The position numbers were made by a program, and so were the translations under genes. Under the pieces are notes generated by a model. The model searched no databases and was not told the origin of the DNA. It saw nothing but the letters and a program-made list of their open reading frames with translations. Below, in pieces: positions 23,212-34,835 of a stretch of DNA of 64,000 bases. The number at the start of each line of letters is the position of its first letter. Within the stretch, counting starts at the first letter, position 1. This DNA comes from Mytilisepta virgata (Eukaryota > Mollusca > Bivalvia > Mytilida > Mytilidae): contig CM051519.1 in the NCBI GenBank assembly GCA_028015205.1, forward strand, positions 40,777,979 through 40,841,978, given 5' to 3'.

Positions 23212-23685
23212 TCATTTTGAAGACCAGTTTTTACATGTCTCACACTCTTGCCGAAGAACGTTATTGAGTGTACATATAATAGGACGCTGGTCACCAATAA
23301 GACAATACACGCTTTTATTCCAGCCTTTGGATATGGTGTTAGTACTTGGTTGGTTATCCATAATGAGCTGGTGCATTTTCCACTTGTCTGGTGCAAATAC
23401 TAGTGATAAACAACGGATATGAATTAGTGCTACATTCTTGTTGTAAACGGTCTGCTGTAGTTGGTTTTGACCTCCCAAATACAAGGTCAGTGAAATATGC
23501 CACAAGAGGTTTTGACCTACCAAATACAAGGTCAGTGAAATATGCCACAAGAGGTTTTGTAGGCTTTGGCATTTATTCATACCGTCAACAAATTGGGCAA
23601 TAGGAAGTATACCAAGTGCATCCACAGTAAAGTAAGTAAAACATTGTTGTTTCTTTGTTTTCTCTGTACAATTTGTTAAGTTCAA
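23212..23685 (-). pseudogene. Unidentified coding-like remnant with an in-frame 45-bp tandem duplication
   Basis: An open frame of 157 residues lies on the minus strand. It contains an exact-length duplication of 15 residues (NLLWHISLTLYLVGQ, then a near copy), encoded by 23,463-23,507 and 23,508-23,552. Codons for W, Y and C are well spread, suggesting coding ancestry, but no catalytic motif is recognisable. The minus strand of 23,930-24,120 also reads protein-like (SRIGFSSTRTIHTTGVRC). Both may belong to one decayed transposon. Function unknown. Confidence 0.3.
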
Positions 23686-24627
23686 GTAATATGTCTGCCT
23701 CCATGTTGCTTGGGTAAGGTGGTAGAAACGAGACTGAGATTGAAAAAAATTACGAAATGCGGCTCGAAGGAGTGAGTTTATTGATTACTATAAATACAAC
23801 TGTTTTGAAGCAACTCATAGCTGGCCTCCGTTTTCCTCTGTAGAAGGATATACAAAAGTAGACAAACACATCAGAAAATTTGCCTTGTACTACTTACAGC
23901 TGTTCGAAGCAGATGGGTACCATAGCGAAGTTACCATCTATACATCAAAAATCAGCTTCTGAAAATTTCTGTGGGCGCTTGTCATGATTTGGACCATTGT
24001 CGTAGAGAAGGAATTATTGTCAAGGCCAACACATCTTTAACAACGAACTCCTGTAGTGTGTATGGTTCTGGTAGATGAAAACCCAATTCGGGAAACATTT
24101 ACAGATATGTCTGCTTTAACATTATCAGGAAGCTAAGCTTTTTCTTATAAACACTGATCTGCTCTGGTCTGCTGCAGGGTGTGTGTGCTTTTCTCTTTAG
24201 GCATCACTGCATTTTTCTTACAGGTACAAGAGTGTTTTTACATGTTCATGTACACAAATACCCAAGTGGTCAACAACTCGCCTTTTTTTGTAAGAAAATT
24301 ACCGATCATGGTTTACGGTTAAAATTTTCATACATGGTAGATTACAACCACTTTACATTATATCTATTATATTATTCTTTGATACCAATTTTGATGCACA
24401 AGAAGTGCACATTTTGTCGATTTACAATTCACCGGTTTTGCGCATGGCCTAAAATATTGAAAACCAAAACAACAGTCCAAAAGGTTGAATAGCAAATCCA
24501 AAATACCAAAAGTGACCAAAATGGACAAATTTATAGTTTTTTTAAAAAAAATAAACCACAGATGGAGATGAATGGGATTTAAGAAATAAAGAAGTTGTGG
24601 ATAAAAAAAATTCTCCAAAATTGTCAG

Positions 24628-24790
24628 AAGCGGCTGTGGCCGAGTGTTCTAGACATTTTTTTTACAATCATTAATGATCACCAACCGGTCAACATTGAGG
24701 TTGTAAGTTCGAATCCATCTCGTGGCAAGGTGTGTTGGCTTACAATCTTAGTTAGCGAGGATTGCGTAAAAATTGAGTAAACTCAAATAC
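24628..24790 (+). mobile_element. tRNA-derived SINE
   Basis: Starts CGGCTGTGGCCGAGTG, has the B-box-like TTGTAAGTTCGAATCC, and continues TTGGCTTACAATCTTAGTTAG. Same family as those at 14.7 and 58.1 kb. It lies in a locally duplicated block. Confidence 0.7.
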
Positions 24791-25437
24791 ACCAAACCAA
24801 AATGTCCAGATAGAACACTTTAATCGCCCACGAAAATTACTTTAAACTATTATATTTGGCCAAAACATACTAGTCCGAAACGCCCAATGGCCGAAAGGTT
24901 CTGCATTCACTATTCTTTCTGGTATGATTCTATGTTTAACTAAAGCCTGTCCATAGCACTCTTACACGAAAGACGGTACTAAAATGAGATTTAACAGACT
25001 GCATTTTCCTAAGCCCAAAAGTGAAGGAGGAGTTGATGTCACAAGAAAGTTTGACGGATGGAGGACAGACAATCGCTATACTTTCTTCGAAAGTGCGGGG
25101 ATAGTGACCACAAGCCGGTCAACACCTAAAGTTAAAGTTGTAAGTTTGAATTTAGCTCTTGGCAAGGTGCTTTCGATTACGATCTTAGTTGGCAAGGATT
25201 ACTTTACTTTAATTACTTTAACTCCAATAATAAACCAAACCAAAATGTTCAGGTAGAACACTTTGATCGCCCATGGAACTTACTATAAAATACTAGTACT
25301 ATATTTGGCCAAAACGTCCATTGGCCTAAAGGTCCTATATTCACTATTCTTTCTAGTATGATTCTAGGTTTAACTTAAGGCTATCAAAACAGCGCTCTTA
25401 CTCGAAAGATACTAAAATGAGATTTCATAGACTGCAT
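24791..25437 (+). repeat. Local direct duplication carrying SINE remnants
   Basis: The stretch 24,791-25,007 (CCAAACCAAAATGTCCAG to CAGACTGCATTT) recurs at 25,230-25,437 with about 80-85% similarity. A degenerate SINE (about 25,085-25,215, GTTGTAAGTTTGAATTTAGC) precedes the second copy just as the SINE at 24,628 precedes the first, so the duplicated unit is SINE plus unique tail, about 430 bp. Confidence 0.7.
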
Positions 25438-25439
25438 TT

Positions 25440-26600
25440 CTTTGTTGACTGTTTAATATAATATTTTAAATTTTATGATCGTTTCTTTGTCAAGATATTT
25501 GGTAAAACATCCATCAATCATTTTAAGATGAAAAATTCCATTTTAGATAAAAATATTTTTCTTCGTTCTAATAATTTTCTCACGTAAAATTTATAAAATG
25601 ATAATTGAATTAACAAAAGAAAAAGGCGAAAGTAATTAATCAAATTTTGACATTGATTTAAACTATATTTTCTCAAATCATCGTCTTATTTATATATTAA
25701 AAAGGAACAATGATAGTCTATCTAAATACTTAAATTTGTGTCTCTTAAGTGTAGAGTTGTGTCTCCGGCTTACCTAAATCTGTGACCCAATCCATTCATT
25801 AATTTCCCTGTACATGCAACCGATTAGCAAAACGGTCTCATGATTTAGATGATCAAGTAAAAACTATAAATATCGCTAGTACATGTTCTTTATGACTGAG
25901 TTTATTTGAGAAGCCTTTAAATTTCGAAAAATAAGAAATAAGAACTGTTCATACATGAAGCTGCCGCTTTAGCCAAATACTGCTGAATGACCACCTATCA
26001 AATATCGAAGGGTATGGGGTACGCGTTACTAAGAAAATGAACAGTTTATTAATTTTTGTAAAATATCAGCATCATTTAAGGAATTTCGGTTGATGATAAC
26101 AGACTTATTATAAAGGGTTAAAAATCAGTTGCGAATTTCCATTTCTGGACTGTGATGTCCCTAGAAAGACGTTTTTTTCTGCCTATTTTCAATGGGTTTA
26201 ATCTTTGTATACAAACAAAAAAAAACAAAAAAAACGCCATGTCTTAAACATGTTACGTGCATGTTTGAATTTTGTATAAAGAATCTACTCCAGCGTTACT
26301 CTTTCTTAACATGAAACACATACTCTTGTTGTCAAGTGAATATATGTAATAAAAATGTCATCTACCTCAATGAGCTTTAAATTAAGGATACTACAGATAC
26401 ATCGAAGTCTACTACATATTTGTATTTGTTTCTTGAAATAGACAATAAGGAAAATTTGAAGACAAAACTTTATGACAAACGTGATGACCTCAACTTTCCA
26501 TTATTAACTTTCCCTTCTTGAGAAGCTATTTTACAGTCGTTACAGTGTTCCAATATCTAAGATTATGTTGGACCTGTCCCCACTGTCGTAACATTTCGTT
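25440..26600. other. Gene-free AT-rich DNA
   Basis: Nothing recognised. Confidence 0.4.
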
Positions 26601-26639
26601 TACCTCCACCGATTTGTGACTAGCACCGGGTTGACTTTG

Positions 26640-26830
26640 TTGCACTTCACGACGTGTGCCGTATACGGAGCAGGGATTGCTTACCCTTCCGGAGCACTGA
26701 GTTCACTCCTGGTTTTTATAGGTGTTTTTCATTGTTTTTAGTTTTCAGTGTTTATTTGTTGTACTTGTGGTTGTTCATTTGTCTTACGGGTTTGTCTGTT
26801 TAATTGGTTTGCTCCTTATGTATATTTTTC
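26640..26830 (+). repeat. Dispersed bivalve repeat (GCTTACCCTTCCGGAGCAC family)
   Basis: TGCTTACCCTTCCGGAGCAC followed by a TTTTCATTGTTTTTAGTTTT stretch. A related copy is inverted at 35,755-36,000 (GTGCTTCGGAAGGGGTAAGC). I remember this family from mussel sequences; coding ability unknown. Confidence 0.5.
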
Positions 26831-27940
26831 CTCTTTAATCTTGTTTGATTAACCTTAAAGTGGCATTACATTCATTTGTATGTTCACATAAATATTCGTG
26901 ATAAGTCAAAGAGCGGTAACTACAGTAATTTTCTTTCATGTTTTAGCGAAGAAAAAAATCAATATCCTTTTTTGAGATATAAATTTTTTATATTAATATT
27001 TGAATCTTTTAAACTTTTTAATCCGATTTTGATGATTTAAAAAATCATCATGAAAATGAATTAAAAGTAAAACTAATAACTCTCAGAACTATTTTGTAAC
27101 CGTTTTCGAGATAAAGGAGTCCAAAGACCAAATAATATTTATCCGACTTCCATAAAAAGGTTTCCTTTTCAATCCGTGTGCCAACAATATTTTTACTTCT
27201 GCGAGATAAAAGGAATAAAAGATTAAAAAATAAACGACACCAAATATGTGCCAAATTCTTTTTTATTTTATTTTTATTTTCTTTCAGACTGGTGTGTTCT
27301 ATAGAATACCATAATATTTTTTGTTTTTTTAAGGTGTTTTAGTGCCAAAATATACTGTGTGTTACCGGAATGCTAAAAAAAATATATGGGATATTTCTTT
27401 TAATACATCCGAACAGGTGCTATTGGTAGTATGACAAAAGATCTTTTTATTGTTGTCGAGGTAACCATATTGGTAAAATTAACCTAATTGCGCATAAGGA
27501 GATTTTAATGGGGATTTCAGATCATTTTAATTCATTTTGATGAGGGCCAAGAATATTTCGAAATATTTGACCGTTTTCAAGATAAATAAGGGTCTAAGGC
27601 TAAAATAAATAATTTAATCTAATACTTAATTGTATTAAGCAAAATATTGCTTCAGGTGTTTACCAGTCGACATGCTGTGGTAGAATCATACTTCCCTTAT
27701 AGCAATATTTCTTTGTCACGAATTTTGGAGAGTTTTCTCAAGTTTATGAACATAGCAGTTTTTCCACTGAAATAGTTTTTCGACTCTTATTCGGTGGTGA
27801 ATGGAACAAAAATCATTTAATTTTCGAAGCATGCTATTCAATGAAAGTACCATTATGATTTAACTTTCCGAAATTAAGTTCAAGCATTCAGGAAACGTGT
27901 TGATTAAGATGAAGAACAGCGACACAGACAAAGTTTCTTC
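26831..27940. other. Gene-free AT-rich DNA
   Basis: No exon recognised. Confidence 0.4.
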
Positions 27941-27944
27941 GTGT

Positions 27945-28119
27945 AGGGATTTTTGATGGATGGTGAACATTACATGTATACTGACTCCGAGCCGACCGTA
28001 TGTGGCGGAGGAGCAGAAAATGCCAATCTTAATATCCGTAGTTTGACCCGGTCGGAGATCCAAACCCACTACCTTACGCACTCGAGATGAGCACGCTACC
28101 ACGAGACCACAGGGGCGTT
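27945..28119 (-). mobile_element. tRNA-derived SINE at the start of duplication unit A
   Basis: The reverse complement reads CGCCCCTGTGGTCTCGTGGT (A-box region), GGTAGTGGGTTTGGATCTCC (B-box region) and ends in CTCGGAGTCAGTATA. Related copies are at 35,505-35,624 and 39,108-39,491. Confidence 0.75.
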
Positions 28120-28363
28120 TAGGAAATCTGGGTAAAGATCAGTTCATTAAGAAAGTATATAATAAAAAGAACCATTGACAGTATAACGTTCTAGTCATAC
28201 GTATATGTATGTGCATAGTGGTATTTTTATTATTTATTTTTAATGTTATTTCTTCATATATTTAGACTCAAAGCTTCCAGCTTGGGATTTGGGTATATGT
28301 TACATAGGCTAAATTAATTCTTCAGACATGAATTAAGCTACAGTTTTCAATAGAATACAGGTT

Positions 28364-28369
28364 TTTATT
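28364..28369 (-). terminator. Candidate poly(A) signal of OTU copy A
   Basis: AATAAA on the minus strand about 107 bases past the stop. The equivalent site in copy B has changed. Confidence 0.35.
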
Positions 28370-28475
28370 ACATACAAAACAAAATACTGTTTTCAATAAA
28401 TAAATAAATAAATAAAATCAACAACAATTTACAATTTTGGCACTTTCATCAAGTTCTCTATTCATTGACACGATC

Positions 28476-30458
28476 TTATTCTATTTCATAAAAACTAACA
28501 TCAGGCCCTCTTGAATCTCTTTGATGCCGCATCAAGAACTTTAAGATGCTTTTAAATGGATTTTTACCACCTTTAATTGTCTTAATATTAACTTTTTGTG
28601 ATTGTTTTGTGACAAAATTAAGAGCAAGGTCACATTTAGATTCGACTTTAAATCTAACTTGTCGTCTGTTTGGTGTTCCATTTTTGGGTCGTCGATGTAG
28701 CGGTGTTTCGGTTCTGTTTGTTGTTGTGTCGTTGGTGCTTGTATTTACCGTTACCGATGTCATATTTCTGGTGATTGAAGCAATGCTGTTAGATCGTACA
28801 ATTCTCCTAGGTTGTTCCTCAGCTGTTCTGTTCGCCTGAATTTTGAGCTTTTTCATCGCAGCTCTTTGTCTGGCTTCTAATAAAAAATGTTTTGGAAAAC
28901 ATGGAGAAAAATGGTTTGGAATCCAGTAACTATCACCCTTAATTCCATTTGAGTTGGTCCAAAATATAGCCAGTTTTCTTTTTGACATCTGTTTCCTTGG
29001 GAATATTATTCTGTTGAGTTCTGGTCGAATTGTAACGGTACTTTTTAATTTTGGATATATAGAGTACAGTCTACATCCAAGAAGTGAAGCCAGTGCGTAT
29101 ATATGCCAAATTCCACAGAAGTTTCCCCTTTTGGCAGTGTCCATTGTGTCCATTTCAAAAACTCTTTCAATTGTGTACTTGCTTGTGTCCATTCCTGGTT
29201 GGAAATTAGCACTGTACGTTGTTATGGTTGTACAATAAGGGAAAGTATCAAAATCATACATTTTATGATTTTCATCATTGAGATAGTAGTCCTTGTTTAA
29301 AACTAATTCACATGCTATCCTTACTCTCATTTCGATGTGATGCTTTTGGTCTCCAAATACAAGCATAGATGCACTCCTTGGAAGACAGTTTCCGTCTCCG
29401 GATACTTTAACGGGAACTAAATCCGGAAATTCTTGGGTGGGGAAAATATCCATGGAAACTTTGTCCAATTTAATATCTAAGCATTCCTTTGTCAATTCCA
29501 GTGGAAATTCATGAAGAGAATTCCTTATCAGTATTGCACATTCATGAAATTCATGAAATCCTTTGTTTGCTGCTACCGACAAGTAGATTAAGCTGTCGTT
29601 GAAAAATTGAAATCTCTGCATATTCGGTCTAGGTCTGTAAATAGAATAAAGAAAATAAGTATTTAATATTACATGTATATTTGTTGCGCAGAAAAGAATT
29701 AACAAATGTAGTTATATAAAATACATGTCTTTACTTATTGTTTTAATTGTTTTGTTGAAAATTTTGTATTTTTTCTGTTAATGCCGTACTGTGTATATAA
29801 AGAAACCGAAGATGAATTGAGACAGCTCTAAATTATCTATTAATTAACTTGACAAGTGCATGTTGGTTTTGTTCATTCTGATCAAAGAAATTGTACAAAT
29901 TTATCGGAGAATTTAAAATTTGAATGTGTGTTTGAAAATGGTTTCATGATTGTTCCGATTAATTATATCATTTTATACGCAATTCTGGAGACACAAAAAA
30001 GTCTAGCAATAAAAACAATTTTTTTTTTATGTTTTCAATATTTGGTCTGCTAATAAAAAGTAAATGAATATATTTTAAATAAAATAAACTATAACATTCC
30101 AAATTTTGAAGTAGTGTGCGAAAATTATTTTTTAAAATGTTAATTTTTAAATGTTGCCTGCATTTTCTAAGTGCAAATTTGCTCTTGCTCTACAAATTCG
30201 AAACGCATGTAAAGAAGCCATTAGAATCTTTTGGAAAATTAAAAACTTTTTGTAATGTTGATTATTATTTTTTTTTTGTCCATCACACATTTTTTTAAAA
30301 ATTTTAATGCTTGATACAAAATATATTAAATTCTTTCATGAAAATTATACTATTGAAAATATATTTTATATAAATTGATGTGTTGCTCACCTGTTTGTTT
30401 CATCCATCCTTGCTATCCTTGTAACTTTACAACTTGAAATGATTCTTCTGAATTTCAT
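28476..30458 (-). CDS. OTU-fold cysteine-protease-like protein, copy A (two exons)
   Basis: Two exons: 30,458-30,391 and 29,634-28,476, joined across a 756-bp intron (donor AG|GTGAGC, acceptor TTTACAG). Together they give 408 residues. The splice removes an apparent start in the intron; the true start is the ATG at 30,458, beginning MKFRRIISSCKVTRIA. Residues 97-113 (PVKVSGDGNCLPRSASM) hold the OTU catalytic block with D103 and C106; W260-I-P-N-H264-F supplies the histidine. This predicts a cytosolic or nuclear deubiquitinase fold, possibly active. Vertnin-like proteins of molluscs share this layout, as far as I recall. The C-terminal third is basic and low-complexity (S/T/N/R rich) and ends KFLMRHQRDSRGPDVSF. 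A near-identical copy lies at 36,253-38,192. Confidence 0.85.
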
Positions 30459-30889
30459 TTTCAATTTATATTAATAAATAAACCAAACTTTTTGACATAT
30501 TAATACAGTGATCAAGAAAAGCGATAATTTATTACACCTTTTTCAATTGACGTGCAATATTTGCCATCTAATTACATTTTTGTTAATTGTTCCTTAATTA
30601 ACTGAACACTGTCCACATTATTGTTTGAGGGTCAAGACATTTAGCTTCCAGTTTTTAACAATTTTCTGTCATAAATGTCAATTTAATAAACTACAAGGCA
30701 GTTTTATTGAAGTTGTAAATCATAACACTTTATCGGTCTTTTTTATCAAATTTTAATTGTTATTACACATGTTTATATATCTAAATTCCCATCTATGTAA
30801 TGAACATGTACATATAGGTAATTGTTGTACATGTACAAATATATTGTAGTTTCAGGCAAGACAATAAAAGTTTATTAAAATATACTTAG

Positions 30890-31310
30890 ATGTAATAAAG
30901 TCTGGTACATTTCATATTGAGATAATTATAATAAAACAGAATACATTTTTAAATTTTCAACTTCTATTTCGGTTAACAAGAAAAAGTTTTTGTTTTCAAA
31001 ACATTTACAACTTAATATTTTATATTATATAGGAAATTGTCCTAATTTTACTTCCCATAATTATATAGAAAAATTGAAAACTATTTTGAATCCATCAGCA
31101 CCTGATGATATTAAAATAGTAGCGTCTTTTATACAACAGTCATTAGAACTGAGGAAAGGAGACAAACTTAAACTTAAACTGTGTTAATATACATATTTTT
31201 CCTTTCTGTGTTATATATGTATATCTGTCTGTATATATTTGTATGATTTGTCTGTATTGCTTTGGACCAAATGGTCTTTTTGTTCGCAATAAAGTTTTGA
31301 ATTTCAAATA
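30890..31310 (+). pseudogene. Possible non-LTR retrotransposon 3' end
   Basis: A frame ends NPSAPDDIKIVASFIQQSLELR, KGDKLKLKLC and stop at 31,185, followed by a short 3' UTR with AATAAAGTTTTGAATTTCAAA at about 31,290. Several LINE polyproteins end with such an F-I-Q-Q-S-L segment and a 3' tail like this. It is truncated at the 5' side and present only in unit A. Confidence 0.4.
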
Positions 31311-31492
31311 TAATATTACCACTTAAGAATAAAATAAACGTTTTAGTATGTGTCCATTGTAATTCTAAATATACTGAAATTTTATATATTAAATGAAATA
31401 AGAACATTTAATCAAAAATATGGACTTTCGATTAAAATTTGCGTAATTTGTTGTCCAGTGATAAGTAAACAACATTTTTTAAAATGTTTTTA

Positions 31493-31496
<4 letters not shown>

Positions 31497-31540
<44 letters not shown>
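31497..31540. repeat. (TA)n microsatellite
   Basis: About 20 uninterrupted TA units. The overlapping frames rich in YIYI are artefacts of it. Confidence 0.95.
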
Positions 31541-31543
<3 letters not shown>

Positions 31544-31794
31544 TATTTTACGGAAATTTCTAACGCGCAACTGGATTTCAGGAGTCGCACGTGCATCTGC
31601 TCCCGCAATATAAAAAAAAACAAAATGACAAGAATGAGGTGCGATTTTCACATTGATCAATTTTCTTGATCAATCATTGTGGGGGTGATAATAGATTTGT
31701 ATTAATAGTCCCAAATCAATTTAATAAACCTGCATAGTTTTTTAATACAAAAATATTACGGAAGCCGGTACGTGTCATTTTGGGTTGTTTTATT

Positions 31795-32185
31795 TTAATT
31801 TTTAACTCGTTATAATAACTTAGCTAAGTCGTTTTAACGTTTTAACGACTTAGTGACTCGATATAATTGACTTAGCACAGCCAACTTGTTTTAACAACTT
31901 AGCTAACTCGTCATAACAACTTAGATAACTCGCTATAACAAAATAACAATCCAAAGATACTAATACACTTAACTAACTTTTTATAATGACTTAGTGCAGC
32001 TTACTCGTTAAAACGACTTATCTGTCTTTAACGAGTTGGCTGTACTAAGTCGTTATAACGAGTTGTTGTTATAACGGGTTAGTGAAGTTGTTTTAACGAG
32101 TTAGCTAAGTTGTTATAACGAGTTAGCTAAGTTATTAAAACAAGTAAGCTTTGCTAAGTTGGTATATCGAGTTACTAAGTTAATA
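31795..32185. repeat. Degenerate AACTTAGCTAACTCGTTATA array that inverts midway
   Basis: From about 31,795 to 32,020 words such as AACTTAGCTAACTCG repeat about every 20-40 bases; from about 32,030 the reverse complement (CGAGTTAGCTAAGTTGTTAT) repeats instead. The two halves can fold on each other. A 23-base Penelope-terminal fragment (AACAATCCAAAGATACTAAT) interrupts it at about 31,940. Confidence 0.7.
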
Positions 32186-32187
32186 AG

Positions 32188-32551
32188 CTGAAAATTTAAA
32201 GATTTAATTATATGAAAAATATTGTTCTAATTAAATATTTGACATCCTCCCAAGTCAGGGTTTGTATCCACGTTCGTTCCTATAAACCCCTGACAACATT
32301 CATTCATAATTTACAGGTGGGAAATGAACGATTTTCATTGGTTACTTCTCCAGGTAAAAAGAGAATCTATATGCGTCGTAGGTAGAATATTTTAGGTCAC
32401 ACCAGGGTGGGTTATTTTCGACCCGCTAAAATTGAATGAGTGTTGTCAGAGATTTGTAGGAACGAACGTGGATACAAACCCTGACTTGGGAGGATGTCAA
32501 ATATTTAATTGGAACAATATCCTTCATATAATTAAATCTTTAGATTTTCAG
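32188..32551. mobile_element. Foldback element, about 119-bp arms
   Basis: Arms 32,188-32,306 and 32,433-32,551 are inverted and about 93-95% identical, including ATTTGACATCCTCCCAAGTC and TTGTATCCACGTTCGTTCCT. The 126-bp middle is unique. GTTA precedes the left arm and follows the right arm, a possible short target duplication. Confidence 0.8.
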
Positions 32552-32939
32552 GTTATTTTGTTTACTGACAATATGGAAAAAAAAATAAAAATCACATAGC
32601 CCTTATTTTAAAGGAAAGAAAAATGGCGTGGAAAAATTTGACATTGAGAAAACAATTTGGGGCGCATTACGTTTGCACACATCAGGTGATCATTTTTTTT
32701 TGCGATTGCGCAAATTTTTTTTATCGCAACCGCGCACGTGTATTTCACAACATGTAAATTAGATGGTTAACAGGAATAAATATAGATTCTTGAAAAAAAA
32801 AAAACAAAAACAAAAAAGTTTCGTTTTTAATGCGCATCCAAGGCTCTATGCTTTATTATTATTAAATTCAAATCTACGTAAATTGGTTAATTAATAAAAC
32901 TAAGTGTTCCCTACAATCTGATACCAGCCGTAGGCTTAA

Positions 32940-33190
32940 TGCTGGCATCACACTGTCCCGAAATTGACACCAGATGGACACACGATAAAGGAAATGTTCA
33001 AATTCGGATCTGATCGTAAAAACATATCCGGTCATTCGTGAGAGCATCTTAAGCTATCGTATTGGTGCCGTTTAAGTTTCTCATGCTCCGGTAGCAACTT
33101 CGTGAGCGGTGGCCAAACCTTTGGCATGCTAAAAAATTGCCGAAAGACCTTACGAAGTTCATGTTCGTGTTGAATTCGTGCTTGGCCAAA
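32940..33190. mobile_element. Probable left part of a MULE-type element
   Basis: GGCATCACACTGTCCCGAAATTG starts a comparatively GC-rich, non-coding part of the kind that precedes FLYWCH/MULE genes in bivalves. A FLYWCH-like reading follows at 34,737, beyond a Penelope fragment. Ends were not confirmed. Confidence 0.3.
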
Positions 33191-33247
33191 AATTGAAGCC
33201 TGTAGAAAGAGACATTTTTAGAATTACTTGAGATTATTCTAAAAAAT

Positions 33248-34010
33248 AATGAATTCGAATGCTGTAGCACTCTATACCTCCAGTGCACAGGAGTTCCCAT
33301 GGGTTCTCCTAGTAGTCCCTTTCTTACGGACATTAGAATGTTTGAAATTATTTCAGAAATAATTGAATTATTTCCACGCAAACACAAAATTCTACACCTG
33401 TCCATATACAGAGATGATGGAGAACATTTGAAACTATTCTTCAATAAAGCAAATAACATTCACCCATTTCTGATATTTACTCACGAAATCTCTACTAGTG
33501 AATTGCAATTTCTTGACACTACCATATTCAAAGGAAATAGATTCGACAGAGAAAACATACTTGATTTAAAATATATAGAAAACCTTCTGAAAATCACCAA
33601 TATCTCCATAGAACATCGGCACACCCTTCCTCGGTATTTAAAGGTTTAATAACTGGAGAAATAATCAGAAAAAGCGGTGATGAAAATGAAACTAAAACAC
33701 AAATTGAATTCTTTAAAACTAATCTAATGAAACGAAGCTACAAACACACTGAAATAAAAAAAAACTTGTTTAACTTATACAGAAAAAACTCTTAAATAAA
33801 AATAAAAACAAAGCACCACCACTAATATTTGCTACAAAATTTAACCCCTGTTTCACATTGTTATGAAGAATTATTAGAAACCACTGGAATATTATTGAAA
33901 GGAATGATGAAACAAATTTAATATTCAAACGCCCTGTTTGCGTACAAAAAACATATAAGCCTTGAAAATTACCTCACCTCGGCTAAAACGAAATAAAAAA
34001 GTATATCTTT
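33248..34010 (+). pseudogene. Penelope-like reverse transcriptase fragment
   Basis: Reads CTGVPMGSPSSPFLTDI (RT motif with P-M-G-S-P), IYRDDG at 33,404-33,421 in the position of the catalytic Y-x-D-D, then ELQFLDTTIFKGNRF, FKGLITGEIIRKSGDENET and NLMKRSYKHTEIKK in a shifted frame, and HWNIIERND. These blocks, in this order, are the conserved C-terminal half of Penelope-like RT. Y-R-D-D replaces the more usual Y-I/V-D-D. At least two frameshifts and several stops make it dead. No GIY-YIG endonuclease was found downstream. It is absent from unit B. Confidence 0.65.
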
Positions 34011-34210
34011 CTCAAACGTATCCAGTACGTAAATTATAACACAAATTCTCAATTGAAAACAATTTTTGAGCACAACGAGGAAAAAAACTTAAATAGAAAA
34101 GCATAGACTATTGACCACCAACTGTCCGACTCCTTGTGTATCAGTTTTTAAACATATGTTGTAAAATAATTAAAGATAATATGTCTTAAAAATAACACAC
34201 CAGAGGCTTG

Positions 34211-34300
34211 AGTCGCTGATGATGGGTACGGCCTTGATCGTATTAATCGATTTAAACAGGTACCCGAAACACTTCGATAGGTGTTGTATAGTTTGTGGCA
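34211..34300 (+). ncRNA. Hammerhead-like motif downstream of the Penelope fragment
   Basis: CTGATGA (34,216-34,222) is followed by GGGTAC, a 30-base loop, GTACCC, GAAA (34,266-34,269), CAC, an 8-base loop, GTG and TTG. Stem II (6 bp) and stem III (ACAC/GTGT) pair perfectly and the two core boxes are exact. One extra base (T) lies before stem II and stem I beyond the core is weak, so folding to an active hammerhead is uncertain. Its place just after a Penelope RT fits the known association. Confidence 0.4.
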
Positions 34301-34736
34301 GATTGGGAGTCTCAACTTGATGATCTGTTAATATGTGTACCATCGGGAGGTAACGTGACGCCTTCGTGACCTAGTTCGAACTCATCGTACTCCCAATACG
34401 ACGTCGTGTAGCCATCGTGTTGCCTTCGTGTGCACTACGGGTAAACTATTTAATAAAAATTAACATCTTTTTTTTGCCTTCATTTATGGTTCGGGTGCTA
34501 TCGTGTGACCTCCTGTAGGGATGGTACTTGCTTCGGTTGTTGATTGGCTGTTGACCAAGTTCGGGGCCATCTTCGCGCGAAATTCAAAATTCCATATTCG
34601 TATGGTCATCTGATGTCCATTTACGGACAGTGTGACGCCTGCTTAAAGGTGAACAATATTCTTCGCAATAGAATACCACAACAAACTTTGATGAGGTGGG
34701 TTCAGTCATATTTGAATGCGTTTTAAAAGTAGAAAG

Positions 34737-34835
34737 ATGAAGTTTCGTCTCGTGGAGACTAATCGAGGAAAGACATCCTTAGTATATGATGGCTACACAT
34801 TTCGTGTTGATAGAACACTTCCACCTCCTCGTTGA
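34737..34835 (+). pseudogene. FLYWCH-like zinc-finger start (32 codons)
   Basis: Reads MKFRLVETNRGKTSLVYDGY and then TFRVDRT before a stop. FLYWCH domains begin F-x-x-x-x-x-x-G-x-x-x-L-x-x-D/G-G-Y-x-[YF] in this way; the W-x-C and C/H part is missing. FLYWCH domains are frequent in Mutator-like transposons of bivalves, so this is probably a transposon remnant. Confidence 0.4.

Noticed and set aside
28546..29300. Plus-strand frames over OTU copy A (and equivalents at 36.4-37.0 kb)
   Set aside because: Antisense shadows conserved only because the OTU gene is.
31350..31669. Frames rich in YIYIYI
   Set aside because: Products of the (TA)n microsatellite.
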